Below are positions 35,361 through 45,776 of a stretch of 64,000 nucleotides of DNA, piece after piece. The notes below the pieces were generated by a model. That model was not told where the DNA came from, made no database searches, and worked only from the letters and a program-made list of their open reading frames with translations. The first letter of the stretch is position 1. Every line of letters begins with the position of its first letter. A program made the translations under genes and the position numbers. The stretch is from Siphonodentalium dalli (Eukaryota > Mollusca > Scaphopoda > Gadilida > Siphonodentaliidae). Location of the stretch: contig CP136068.1 in NCBI GenBank assembly GCA_032622095.1, forward strand, positions 59,108,025-59,172,024, read 5' to 3'.

Positions 35361-35380
35361 GACTCAATGGACTTAATCCA
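35302..35380. repeat. Perfect 36-bp inverted repeat with 7-nt loop
   Basis: The left arm 35302-35337 (TGGATTAAGTCC...CCCGCTCC) and right arm 35345-35380 (GGAGCGGG...CTTAATCCA) are exact complements separated by AAGACTC. The left arm is LINE-coding DNA on the minus strand, so the right arm is an inverted duplication of it. Confidence 0.9.
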
Positions 35381-35799
35381 GTCATATGGTGGTATTGGTA
35401 TATGCATTGTTTCTTGTCCCTTCTAATTTGCAACTGAATGACAAAGTGGGGACAAATATCTGCATCAATAATCCCCCAATTAGCACTGTCTAGTGGAGGC
35501 ATTGTGTTACCAGTAAGCTGGTGGCCACAAAGACTAATTAAGATTATGGCTCTAATTAACAATCAGAGTGTTGATTATCTGATTGTCCTTTACAACTGGC
35601 CTGGCTGTGTGTCTGACTTACTGAGATAGTCTTATTCCCTTAATAATTAAATGATGAATACATGTGTGTTACTAAAATACTCTATTATTTTCATTTTATA
35701 GCGAAAGCATCAAGATGTCTATGAATCGAAGAAAAGCCACCTAAAAAGAAGCATAAAAAGAAATAATTATTTGATTGATTGTATAAAAATGCTCTTTTT
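35381..35799. other. No recognised gene
   Basis: An open minus-strand stretch continues to about 35562 without homology that I recognise. Before the next T-run lies a short lysine-rich coding-like piece (35701-35740), but its frame is broken by TGA. Confidence 0.45.
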
Positions 35800-38583
35800 A
35801 GCTCAACTTTACTTTGTAAAGTTTGAGCTATTGCCATGGCTTGGTATCCGTCGTCCGTGTGTGAGGGTGCGTGTGTGATGCGTCAACAATTTCCTTTAGC
35901 ACAGGCTACAGTTCGTACCTTTGGTCCGATTATTATGAAATTTGTCATGGATGTTGACATTGACATGTAGATGGGAACGAGTCATTTTGGGGTCATTCGG
36001 AAAAAAACATGGCTGCCATCGGCCATCTTGGATTTCAAAATTCAATCCATTAGCACGGGCTACAGGCCGTACTGTTCGTCTTATTGTCATGAAATTTGTC
36101 ATGAATGTTAACAATGACATGTAGATGGGAACGAGTCATTTTGGGGTCATTCGGCTGAAAAACATGGCCGCCAGCAGCCATCTTGGATTTTACTCTTTGT
36201 ATGATTAAATTCTTTAGCACGGGCTTCAGGTCGTACCTTTAGTCTGATCATCATAAAATTTGTCAAGAATGTTAATAATGACATGTAGATGGGAACGAGT
36301 CATTTTGGGGTCATTCGGCCAAAACACATGGCCACCAGCAGCCATCTTGGATTTTACTCTTTGTATGACTAAATCGTTTAGCACGGGCTACAGTTCGTAC
36401 CTTTAGTCTTATCATCATGAAATTTGTCATGGATGTTAACAATGGCATGTAGATGGGATCGAGTCATTTTGGGGTCATTCGGCCAAAAAACATGGCCGCC
36501 AGCAGCCATCTTTGATTTCAAAATTTAATTCATTAGCATGGGCCACAGGTCGTACTATTGGTCTGATCATCATGAAATTTGGCATGGATGTTAATATTGA
36601 CATGTAGATGGGAACGAGTAATTTTGGGGTCATTCGGCTAAAAAACATGGCCGCCAGCAGCCATCTTGGATTTTACACTTTGTATGACTAAATTCTTTAG
36701 CACGGGCTACAGTTCGTACCTTTAGTCTGATCACCATAAAATTTGTCATGAATGTTAACAATGACATGTAGATGGGAACGAGTCATTTTGGGGTTATTCA
36801 GCCGAAAAACATGGCCGTCAGCAGCCATCTTGGATTTTACTCTTTGTATGACTAAATCCTTTAGCACGGGCTTCAGGTCGTACCTTTAGTCTGATCATCA
36901 TAAAATTTGTCGTGAATGTTAATAATGACATGTTGATGGTAACGGGTCATTTTGGGGTCATTCGGCCAAAAACATGGCCGCCAGCAGCCATCTTGGATTT
37001 TACTCTTTGTATGACTAAATCCTTTAGCACGGGCTACAGTTCGTACCTTTAGTCTGATCATCATAAAATTTGTCATGGATGTTAACAATGGCATGTAGAT
37101 GGGAACGAATCATTTTGGGGTCATTCGGCCGAAAAACATGGTCGCCAGCGGCCATCTTTGATTTCAAAATTCAATCCATTAGCACAGGCTACAGGTCGTA
37201 CTGTTAGTCTGATCATCATGAAATTTGTCATGGATGTTAATATTAACATGTAGATGAGAACGTGTGATTTTGGGGTCGTTCGGCCAAAAAACATGGCCGC
37301 CAGCAGCCATCTTGGATTTTACTCTTTGCATGACTAAATCCTTTCCCGCGGGCTACAGGTCGTAGCTTTGATCAGAACTTCATGAAATTTGTCATGGATG
37401 TTAACAATGACATGTAGATGGGAACGAGTCATTTTGGGGTCGTTCAGCCAAAAAACATGGCCACCAGCAGCCATCTTGATTTTACTCTTTGCATGACTAA
37501 ATCCTTTGGCGCAGGCTACAGGTCGTACCTTTTTTCTGATCTTTATGCAATTTGTCATGATTGTTGAGATTGACATGTAGATGGGAACGAGTGATTTTGG
37601 GGTCATTCGGCCAAAAAACATGGCCGCTGGTGGCCATCTTGGATTTCAAAATTAAATCCATTGGCGAGGGCTACAGGTTGTACTGTTAGTCTGATCATCA
37701 TGAAATTTGTCATGGATGTTAATATTGACATGTAGATGGGAACGAGAGATTTTGGGGTCGTTCAGCTAAAAAACATGGCCGCCAGCAGCCATCTTGGATT
37801 TTACTATTTGCATGACTAAATCCTTTCCCGCGGGCTACAGGTCGTAGCTTTGGTCGGAATTACCTGAAATTTGTCATGGATGTTAACAATGACATGTAGA
37901 TGGGAACGAATCATTTTGGGGTCGGTCGGCCAAAAAACATGGCCACCAGCAGCCATCTTGGATTTTACTCTTTGCATGACTAAATCCTTTGGTGCGGGCT
38001 GCAGGTCGTACCTTTGGTAGGATCTTCGTGAAATTTGTCATGGCTATTGACATGTAGATGGGAACGAGTCATTTTGGGGTCATTCGACCAAAAAACATGG
38101 CCACTGGTGACCCATCTTGGATTTCAAAATTAAATCCATTGGCGCGGGCGGGCTACATGTCGTACTATTCGTCTGATAATCATGAAATTTGTCATGGATG
38201 TTAATATTGACATGTAGATCGGAACGAGTCATTTTGGGGTCGTTCGGCCAAAAAACATGGCCGCCAGCAACCATCTTGGATTTTACTCTTTGCATGACTA
38301 AATCCTTTGGCGCAGGCTACAAGTTGTAGCTTAGGTCGGATCTTCATAAAATTTGTCATGGATGTTAATAATGACATGTAGATGGGAACGAATTCTTTTG
38401 GGATCATAAGGCCAAAAAACATGGCCACCAGCAGCCATCTTGGATTTTACTCTTTGCATGACTAAATCCTTTGGCACAGGTAAGACATTTCAATCAGCAT
38501 CTTTCCTATTTCTCCATTTACGGTAAACCATTAAATTATTCCCCTACCTAAGTTGAGCTACAGTGTCATTGACACTTTCATTT
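35800..38583 (+). mobile_element. Family II tandem-repeat element, long copy
   Basis: The complete 5' hairpin (35800-35829) follows GCTCTTTTT, then GTCGTCCGTGTGTGAGGGTG. Roughly 17 units of 155-165 bp follow; the first two thirds carry TTTAGCACGGGCTACAG and the last third TTTGGCGC or TTTCCCGCGGGCTACAG. The end has AAGTTGAGCT (38550-38559) and AGTGTCATTGACACT (38562-38576). The subtypes are segregated along the array, as expected from local amplification. Confidence 0.8.
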
Positions 38584-38670
38584 TTGTGTGTGACATAATT
38601 AAAGCTAAAAAAATGAGGGGTGAAGGAATAGACCTCTCGGTCTATTCGACCATCCCGGGGCTAGCCCCCC

Positions 38671-38998
38671 CAAACTACAATCCCTACTGTCTATGAATCC
38701 ACAGTCACACAAGGACCATCAGCAAGTGATCAACAACCTACTAGGATCTTTCAGTATGCAAAAACATCGGTCAAGAATGCCAAAGCATTGAAGATAGTTA
38801 GCAAAGTTCATAAATCTCTGATATCATTCCAATTTCTAGAAGATCAACCCCGACTACAAGCTGCCAATGCAAATCATGATTCGCTCAGTTCAACGAACAC
38901 CTATACTGGACTCCGTACATTGGCTGCTCTCTACCAAGTGTGCCTCACCGTGTATTTCATCTTGCTTGTATTAAATTCATGTTTTGTTATCAAATAAA
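38671..38998 (+). CDS. Candidate terminal exon or retro-fragment, protein unknown
   Basis: One frame stays open for about 105 codons from near 38671 to a TAA before the AATAAA at 38993-38998. It reads TIPTVYESTVTQGPSASDQQ, continues with a lysine-rich middle (KNAKALKIVSKVHKS) and ends in a hydrophobic stretch (YQVCLTVYFILLVLNS). Composition is more gene-like than the surrounding repeats, and the poly(A) signal is correctly placed. There is no convincing acceptor or start codon, and I do not recognise the family. It could equally be a processed fragment or chance. Confidence 0.28.
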
Positions 38999-39029
38999 GT
39001 TTATATAAATAAAAAGTGTTCCTGCTTCA

Positions 39030-39190
39030 ATTATGTGCTGAAATGTAATTGTAATTGAATTACATTTCAAAGTAATTGTAATTGTAATTAATTACATTGT
39101 GAAATAGATGTAATGGGAATTGTAATTGTAATTGAAAAATGTTGGAAGTAATTGTAATTAATTACATTCACAAGTAATTGTCCCAAGCCT
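39030..39190. repeat. TAATTG-rich low-complexity tract
   Basis: Repeated AATTGTAATT and TTAATTACATT words, largely self-complementary, lie just before the truncated LINE. Confidence 0.75.
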
Positions 39191-39209
39191 GCTCCGAGTA
39201 AGGCATAAG

Positions 39210-40856
39210 ATGTTTTCCGTGCAGATGAAATTCTTTCATTCGCCATTTCGTGTGTCACGTAAAGCATTTGACACAGTTTGGATAAACGGCTTGCTATTCA
39301 AATTACTTCAGAGAGGCTTTTGTGGTAAAATATGGCGTATCATCAAAACTCTCCTGTGTGGTATACAATGCGTTGTCCGCTTTAATAACTCAACATCTAA
39401 ACTTATCCCCACAAACCAAGGAACAAGACCTGGAAGTATACTAGCCCCGCTGTTATACATGATGTTCGTTGATGACCTATTAAGTGAACTAGTCTCAAGT
39501 CCCCATGGTCTGCGGTTGAATTCCACAAACTGCGTGGCACCAACACAAGCCGACGACATGACGCTGTTGTCACTGACGGCAACAGGTATTCAGCACTTGT
39601 GCAACATATGTGGAGAGTTCAGTCGGAAATGGAGGTTTTGTTACAATCAGGACAAGTGCAAGGTGGTCGTGTTTAACGAAACAAACTATATTGCAAAAAA
39701 TCGCAAGATAAATACTTGGATCCTCAACGACAAACCGGTGATAGAATCAGACACAATTACACACCTTGGCATCCCTTTACATCGTGAATCACATTCTAAC
39801 AAGTTCTCCAGTCATATATGTGAGAAAATTAGATCAGTTTATCTTATGCTAAGTAATGCCGGCATGTACGCTGGGGGAATTACTCCACTTAGTTGCTTTA
39901 CATTATACACCTCCATTGTTTTACCTAGAAGTCTCTACGGGACAGAACTGATGTGTGGGCTCAGTGAGACAAATGTAATATCTCTGGAGCGAGCACATAG
40001 GTTCTGCCTAAAACGCATCCAAGGCTTGCCCGCGCGTTCCCGAACTGACATTGTCCAATCGCTCCTTGGAACAAGTTCCCTGTCGTCGGTTATTGATAAA
40101 CGTAAACTCAGTTTTTTCGGAAACCTCTGCAGAATGCCGCAGGGAAAATCGTCGCAAGAAATATTCACATCACGTTTAGCCGACCACCTCTCACAAACGT
40201 CAACCGACGACTCTTCATTTATCAACAATATTATATCTATACTCGAACGCTATAATTTATGCTCATATCTCCATAACGTCGCCACACATGGTAATTTCCC
40301 ATCCAAATGCGAATGGAAAAGAATCATCAAACTACAAATCAACAAAATACAGAAGCGCGAATGCGAAGAGCGCATGAGAAGTTCTGATTCACTATCAACC
40401 TTCGCACAACATCATAACATATTGACAAAATCTGTTCTTTGGACGTCTTGCAGATCGCATGCACACGAAAAACATAAATTCTTGCTTGTTGCAAAACTAC
40501 TGAGTCTATCTACCTCACCGGAATGTGGAAAATGCAAACTGTGTGGCAAGGATTATGATATTGTTGAGCATGCCTTACTGGACTGCTCGACGACATCAGA
40601 GGTGAGAATACAAGTGTGGTTCTCACTAATTGACATTTTTGGCATACCCTGTTTTTTACACATTGATTCTCTCGCACAGAAGGACCAAGTAATGGTATTG
40701 CTCTCCATCCTATCCGATGACATCAGGAGCAAAATATTCAACTTAAACGAGTTTTCTCTTTTCGCTGTGAGGAAATCCTACGAGCTGTGGTCACATTACA
40801 CAACCAAACTCAACATCGCCGTAGACACTGGCAGTAACATGCTTGACAGCCCTTAA
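39210..40856 (+). CDS. LINE reverse transcriptase, 5'-truncated, long open frame
   Basis: 548 codons without a stop. The frame enters inside the polymerase palm: RKAFDTVW (first catalytic Asp motif), NQGTRPGSILAPLLYMMFVD (motif B region) and TQADDMTLLS (catalytic box). It then has a thumb-like part (HLGIPLHRESHSNKFSSHI), YGTELMCGLSETNVISLERA with RIQGLPARSRTD, and a C-terminal zinc-knuckle-like CGKCKLCG...EHALLDC. The endonuclease and fingers are missing, so this is a 5'-truncated insertion. The aromatic residue usual before ADD is Gln. The intact length suggests a recent copy. The clade was not determined. Confidence 0.85.
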   Translation: MFSVQMKFFHSPFRVSRKAFDTVWINGLLFKLLQRGFCGKIWRIIKTLLCGIQCVVRFNNSTSKLIPTNQGTRPGSILAPLLYMMFVDDLLSELVSSPHGLRLNSTNCVAPTQADDMTLLSLTATGIQHLCNICGEFSRKWRFCYNQDKCKVVVFNETNYIAKNRKINTWILNDKPVIESDTITHLGIPLHRESHSNKFSSHICEKIRSVYLMLSNAGMYAGGITPLSCFTLYTSIVLPRSLYGTELMCGLSETNVISLERAHRFCLKRIQGLPARSRTDIVQSLLGTSSLSSVIDKRKLSFFGNLCRMPQGKSSQEIFTSRLADHLSQTSTDDSSFINNIISILERYNLCSYLHNVATHGNFPSKCEWKRIIKLQINKIQKRECEERMRSSDSLSTFAQHHNILTKSVLWTSCRSHAHEKHKFLLVAKLLSLSTSPECGKCKLCGKDYDIVEHALLDCSTTSEVRIQVWFSLIDIFGIPCFLHIDSLAQKDQVMVLLSILSDDIRSKIFNLNEFSLFAVRKSYELWSHYTTKLNIAVDTGSNMLDSP

Positions 40857-41479
40857 CTGGTCTCAATTTGGTGCTCTTCATACAACAAAATTATCCGAGT
40901 CACATTTTATTTAACGCATACGCTATTGCTTATTCGGCATATTCGGTAAAACATATCAACATGCTCTGGGTCAGCATCGCTAACTCTGAAAACGGAATAA
41001 TAACATCTAAACTACCATAACAACTTCCAAGTGAGGCATTGGCTGGTATGCTAACAGGGTCTTCCCAATCAACATGCATGCAAATACCTCTCTTCGAAGT
41101 TAGAGTTACTGAGAATCAAAATAAAACACCCTCTTTCAAATTGAGATATGTACATTATACAGTTTTGTTTAATTTTGAGTGACTCGTCTGAAGGCTTCAT
41201 GCCAGCATGATGTTCTCTTGCAAGTCTCTCTCTCTATATATATATCCATGCATCGTCTGATTATATGCTTGTTTATTACGCCACCGTAGTGTGGTGTTTC
41301 TAGCTTTTGGTTTTTTGATATCGCATGGTCGATCGATAATTCACTGGGTGATTGTACATTCGGCAAACCTCGTCAGATTCCGTCACCGTTTCATCGTACC
41401 GATAATTACGAGAGTACAACTAAGATTGGCACATGTGTTTACGTCACCGGTGTAATTGTGGGGACATGCTTCTATTATG
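40857..41479. other. LINE 3' flank and dispersed fragment
   Basis: Sequence after the LINE stop has no clear tail. The stretch 41270-41450 (TTTATTACGCCACC, GTGGTGTTTCTAG, CGTACCGATA, CACCGGTGTAAT) recurs in diverged form at about 53930-54190, so a dispersed repeat is present. A (TA)n tract lies near 41235. Confidence 0.5.
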
Positions 41480-42250
41480 AAGGTTTGCTATCCCGAAGGT
41501 CCGCTATTCCGAAGGTTCTCTATTCCGAAGGTTTTTGTTATTTTTAGGTTAATTCTATATTTTAAAGTATTGAGACTAATTTGAGAGGGTTCATTTTCAC
41601 AAAGATTCTTTATATGGAGTGTGCGCTCACATCCGAACTGATCATGCGCGCACACCGATACAGATACAGGAGGAAATAACTTAACTTAGAACATTAAATG
41701 TGATTTTGTTTTGTTTTCGCTGGTTTTCTTGAGATTTTATGTCATTACGTGGGCCCATACCTTTGAATTCTTGGCATATACTATGAATGTTGTGGTATAT
41801 ATGGACCCTCCCGCATTGGGACATGACATAGGTTCAGTTGACTTAAGTGGTGTTCTGTGTGTGCTTCAATTTGGAGTTCATTATTTTAAGGGCCAAGTTT
41901 AGAATTTTATGGGTCCATACCTTTGAACTCTGGGCATATAATATGAATATTGGGGGGCATGGCTCTATTCCGAAGGTTCACTATCCCGAAGGTCCACTAT
42001 TCCGAAATTTCTCTGAATGTTCGTTATTCCGAAGGTTCACCAATCCGAAGGTTCGTTATTCCGAAGGTTCTGTGTTCCAAAGATTTTTTTAATTTTAAGG
42101 TTAATTCTATATTCTAAAGTAACGAGAGGGTTCATTATCACGAAGATTCTTTTTATGAAGGAAATAACGTAAAACATTAAATGTGATTTTGTTTTGTTTT
42201 CGAGGGTTTTCTTGAGTTTAATGTCATTACGTATGACCTTATTTCTCATT
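41480..42250 (+). repeat. CCGAAGGTTCGCTATT minisatellites with duplicated flank
   Basis: Two arrays of ATTCCGAAGGTTC(G/A)CT units (41480-41530 and 41960-42080). Each is followed by the same flank (AGGTTAATTCTATATT, GAGAGGGTTCATTxTCAC, AACATTAAATGTGATTTTGT). The whole unit was duplicated about 550 bp apart. Each array starts after a GGGGxCATG motif. Confidence 0.7.
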
Positions 42251-42689
42251 ACATATTCACGCCAAGGAGCCCACACAATTGCTATGTTACGATGCGATTT
42301 AATGTGATTATGTGTGACCTAATATCTCAATAATCTGAGGCAAGAGTACGCCTGCTAAAGGCGAATTATAACAGTTGGGGGTATAACGCTCAATAAATAC
42401 TGGAGGCTATAACAAACTGCGCAGTAGAATATCGCTGAATGGACGAGTATGAGATGAGCCTAAATGCAATTGTGACTTTGTTTAAAGGCCCACTTAATTT
42501 TCGAGTCATTAATTTTTTATAGTATATACGGTTTTAATAACAATTTATGCCATAAAATTTGAATAAACTACTATAATTCATCACCATTTGAAAGGCAGAA
42601 TACTTCTATCTCCTAGTTTGAAACACCTTCAAAATACCGCGTCGTATATCTAGCAATTAGCAACCAACATGTCCTCCTCGGCTTTCCAT
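42251..42689. other. No recognised feature
   Basis: AT-rich, non-coding as far as I can see. Confidence 0.5.
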
Positions 42690-43200
42690 AGATTTCAACG
42701 TAATTTGATACCTATGGGTATTTGTGTCCGGGAAGTGTTTTGAACGGGTCAAATCGTGACCCGACCTGACCTTGACCTTTAAAACTGTCAATGCAAGGTC
42801 AATTTGGGTAAAACGGACAAATTTCGGCGAAATTTGATACCTAGGGATACTTTGGTCCGAGGAGAGTTTTGAACGGGTCAAATCGTGACCTCGGCCTGAC
42901 CTTGACCTTCAATATGGCCAATCAAAGGTCAACTCGGATAAAACGGATAGATTTCGACGAAATTTGATACCTATGGGTACTTTTGTCGGGGGGGGGGGTG
43001 TTTTGGACGGGTCAAATCATGACTCTGACCTTACCTTGACCTTCAAAATTGTTAATTAAAGGTCAAGTTGGGTAAAACGGACGGATTTCGACGAAATTTG
43101 ATACCTATGGGTAGTTTTCTACGGGTGGGGGTGTTTTGGACTGGACAAATCATGACCCTGACCTGACCTTGACTTTCGAAATAGTCAATCAAATCGCACC
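42690..43200 (+). repeat. ~130-bp tandem repeat with TGACCTTGA motifs
   Basis: Four units: AATTTGATACCTA(T/G)GG starts at 42702, 42830, 42961 and 43095 (spacings 128, 131, 134). Each unit carries GGGTCAAATC(G/A)TGAC, ACCTTGAC(C/T)TT and an AAAGGTCAA or equivalent. Frames within it are repeat translations. Confidence 0.88.
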
Positions 43201-43486
43201 TTTCACCGGAAAGCAGATGGGAAACAGCCCGTGTGAAGTCGGGCCTATCAGCTTGTGTAATAAAGAAGACAGTTTGATGAAAGTAATGTATGCCACGAGA
43301 AACGGGAAAACTTGAAATATGGAAGTACGCAAATTTCCCGCATAAAATTTGAAAGCTAGTTTATAGAATAATTGTATTATTATTTATATTTATGGCTAAT
43401 AATACGATCTTGGTGGCGTTACCATTTCTGACTATGGTTTTCTTGTTCAAGGATGGCCTACATCCAGACAAACGACTGAGTGAAAC

Positions 43487-44423
43487 ATGGTTACGGAAAA
43501 TCCAGATTCAAGCAGCCACCGACTGTTGGGATCATTCAAGCGGAAAACCTGCCTCCCAGAAGGTGTGGGCTCATCCACGCCACGCTGGGCACAGCAGAAG
43601 ACAATAAAATCACCCGCACACCCCCAGAAGGAGTGGGTTCATCCACTCCACACTGGGAAAAGATATACAGAACCAAAACTGAATATTAGAAGGAGTGGGC
43701 TCATCCACTCCACGCTAAAAACATACAACAAGAAGATACACAGGAGGCGCGGACCATTCCATGTCATGCTGACCCGTCAAAAACCGCAACTTGCAACGAA
43801 AATACTATTGCTGTTAATGGTAGTACATCTGAGAGTCCTACACACTTTCTACAATAAAAATGGAAGGAAAACAGAGTATCCACTGAAAGCGATTCAAAAC
43901 CACAACGCCAGCATGGACATGAACATTATCCTCCATATTAAAAGTTCTCCTCCGAACAGACATCACCCAATCACTTACAAAGGAACCAGAAAATCGGCAT
44001 TCCTACTATTGATCATACTAGGCGGTGACATCCAACTAACCCCAGGGCCAGATGAATCAATATATCCATGTGCTTTTTGCCAGGCACCAGTGACATGGGA
44101 AGAAAAAGCAATATGCTGTGAAAATTGCGACGTGTGGCACCATAAAACCTGCATAGACATGTGCTCAGTGGATTTTCACTACAAGGAGAAAAACAACATC
44201 ACATGGATTTGCTGCAAGTGTGATAGTGCGAACGTTGACAGCTTCACCTTTAGAAGTTATGAATTGGAGACCTCAAACTACTACAACCCTCTTAGTTTAT
44301 TGGACTCAACAACTCACAGCTTCGACATATCAACGTTCAACCCTCTATTGACAAGCAGCCCTACAAATTCTTGTCAGAGAATTGATCGGCGCAAAAGCAG
44401 TCGGCTGACGTCTAGTGGATCTC
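43487..44423 (+). pseudogene. LINE ORF, part 1: 2A-like motif and PHD finger
   Basis: An open frame with a hydrophobic lead (AFLLLIILGGDIQLTPGP) ends in a 2A-like motif at 44021-44050. The PHD finger follows (44069-44221): CAFC, CCENC, WHHKTC and CCKC supply the C4HC3 ligands, with the Trp two residues before His. PHD fingers are known in the ORFs of several CR1-group LINEs. The frame runs on in serine-rich sequence to TSSGS and is then cut by the TIR element. With that insert removed it continues in phase into the endonuclease. The ATG is unclear: 43487 is GTG, and the frame from ATG 43392 is different. Confidence 0.75.
44021..44050 (+). other. 2A-like ribosome-skipping motif, degenerate
   Basis: GGDIQLTPGP, preceded by a hydrophobic run, aligns with the 2A consensus D-x-E-x-N-P-G-P. 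The consensus Glu is Gln and the Asn is Thr; the Asp and final PGP are kept. 2A sequences are described at the same place in LINE proteins of several invertebrates. With both changes, skipping activity is doubtful. Confidence 0.65.
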
Positions 44424-44431
44424 TATGGAGG

Positions 44432-45085
44432 GTTATTAGGGTCACAATCATAACTTCACATTTTAATTCTAACTTAACATTTTAATTCTTATATTTTAAT
44501 TCTAACTTAACATTTTAATTCCAACTTAACATTTTAATTCTTATATTTTAATTCTAACTTTACATTTTAATTCTAACTTTACATTTTAATTCTATTTACA
44601 TTCTATTTACATTCTATTTACATTCTATGTACATTCTAACTTTACATTTTAGTTATAACTTTACATTTTAATTCTTATATTTACATTCTATTTACATTCT
44701 ATTTACATTCTATTTACATTCTATTTACATTCTATTTACATTCTATTTACATTCTATTTACATTCTCTGTACTCTAACTTAACATTTTAATTCTAACTTA
44801 AGATTTTAATTTCAACTTAGTATTTCAATTCTAATTTATTATTTCAACTCCAACTTAATATTTTAATTCTAACTTAACATTTTTATTTTAATATTTTAAT
44901 TTAATGATCTATAAAATAAGAAGCTAAACACAAATCATCTACTAAAAGTTGTAATGTTTGAATTAAAATAGCATATTTAAAAAGTTGGAATTGAAATGAG
45001 CATAAAACGGATCTCAGAATTGAAAGGCAAAAATTAAAACAAACATAAAATGGATTCTAGAAGTTGTAATTGTGACCCTAATAAC
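44432..45085. repeat. Nested 654-bp segment with 17-bp inverted ends
   Basis: GTTATTAGGGTCACAAT (44432-44448) is perfectly inverted at 45069-45085. The left ends of the inner and outer elements overlap, so the inner terminus shares sequence with the outer TIR. The left half is a low-complexity array of AACATTTTAATTCT and TTTACATTCTA units (about 44450-44900); the right half has TAAAAxGGAT...TTGAAA words. Confidence 0.75.
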
Positions 45086-45776
45086 ACGCCTGAACTTCTG
45101 TAACAATTATAACGAAAGGCGTCGCTGCAATCGAACGGCCGGACATGACAATCTGCGGGATGGGATGGAATATGGAATAGAATGACAATCTGCGGAACAG
45201 AATTTCAAATTGCGTGGAACGGCCGATATCTCGAGGAATACAGTACGCAGAGGACTACTTTTGGTGTCTAACGAAAGGCCCACATTCGCACTATCCACAA
45301 ATATTAACCCCGCCACTCGATCGACAACTGACCCAACATAAAATTGTCGAACTCAAGGCCGTAGAACAGCTGTAGAAATGTATTTTTACAGCCATAACAC
45401 TATGCCCACAAGCAGACTTGGTATTAATATGAAGTTTATCATCTATTGCACAGCAAGAGACAGATTAACCCACCCATGAGAAGGAGCCATGAAACACGAA
45501 AAACTGCGTTCGACGTCAATGTTTAGAATTTAGATTTCTCGATGAATACGCAAGCAAACAACAAGTGTTAGGTACCAAATGACACAGTGGAATACTGCGC
45601 ATTCGTTTTAGTTACAATATGGCTGTTTTAGTACGAATAATGTAATGGCGAAATCGCAAACACGCGCCGATGAAAACAACTAAAAATAGACTCAATGTAT
45701 GGTTACATTAACAGGATCGATTTCAGCTGATATATTCCATATAATGCATATATGGCAAGAAACGTGAGCAAAAAGG

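Noticed and set aside
35701-35740. Short lysine-rich piece after TTTTATAG reading EKPPKKKHKKK and stop, like a protein C-terminus
   Set aside because: An in-frame TGA lies between the acceptor-like AG and the peptide, and the remaining length is too small to support an exon.
26600-38430. Many minus-strand frames with a recurring MAAGGHVFWPNDPKMTRSHL-like translation
   Set aside because: They are translations of the 155-165-bp family II unit. Frames change with unit-length changes, and the ends coincide with unit differences rather than a gene.
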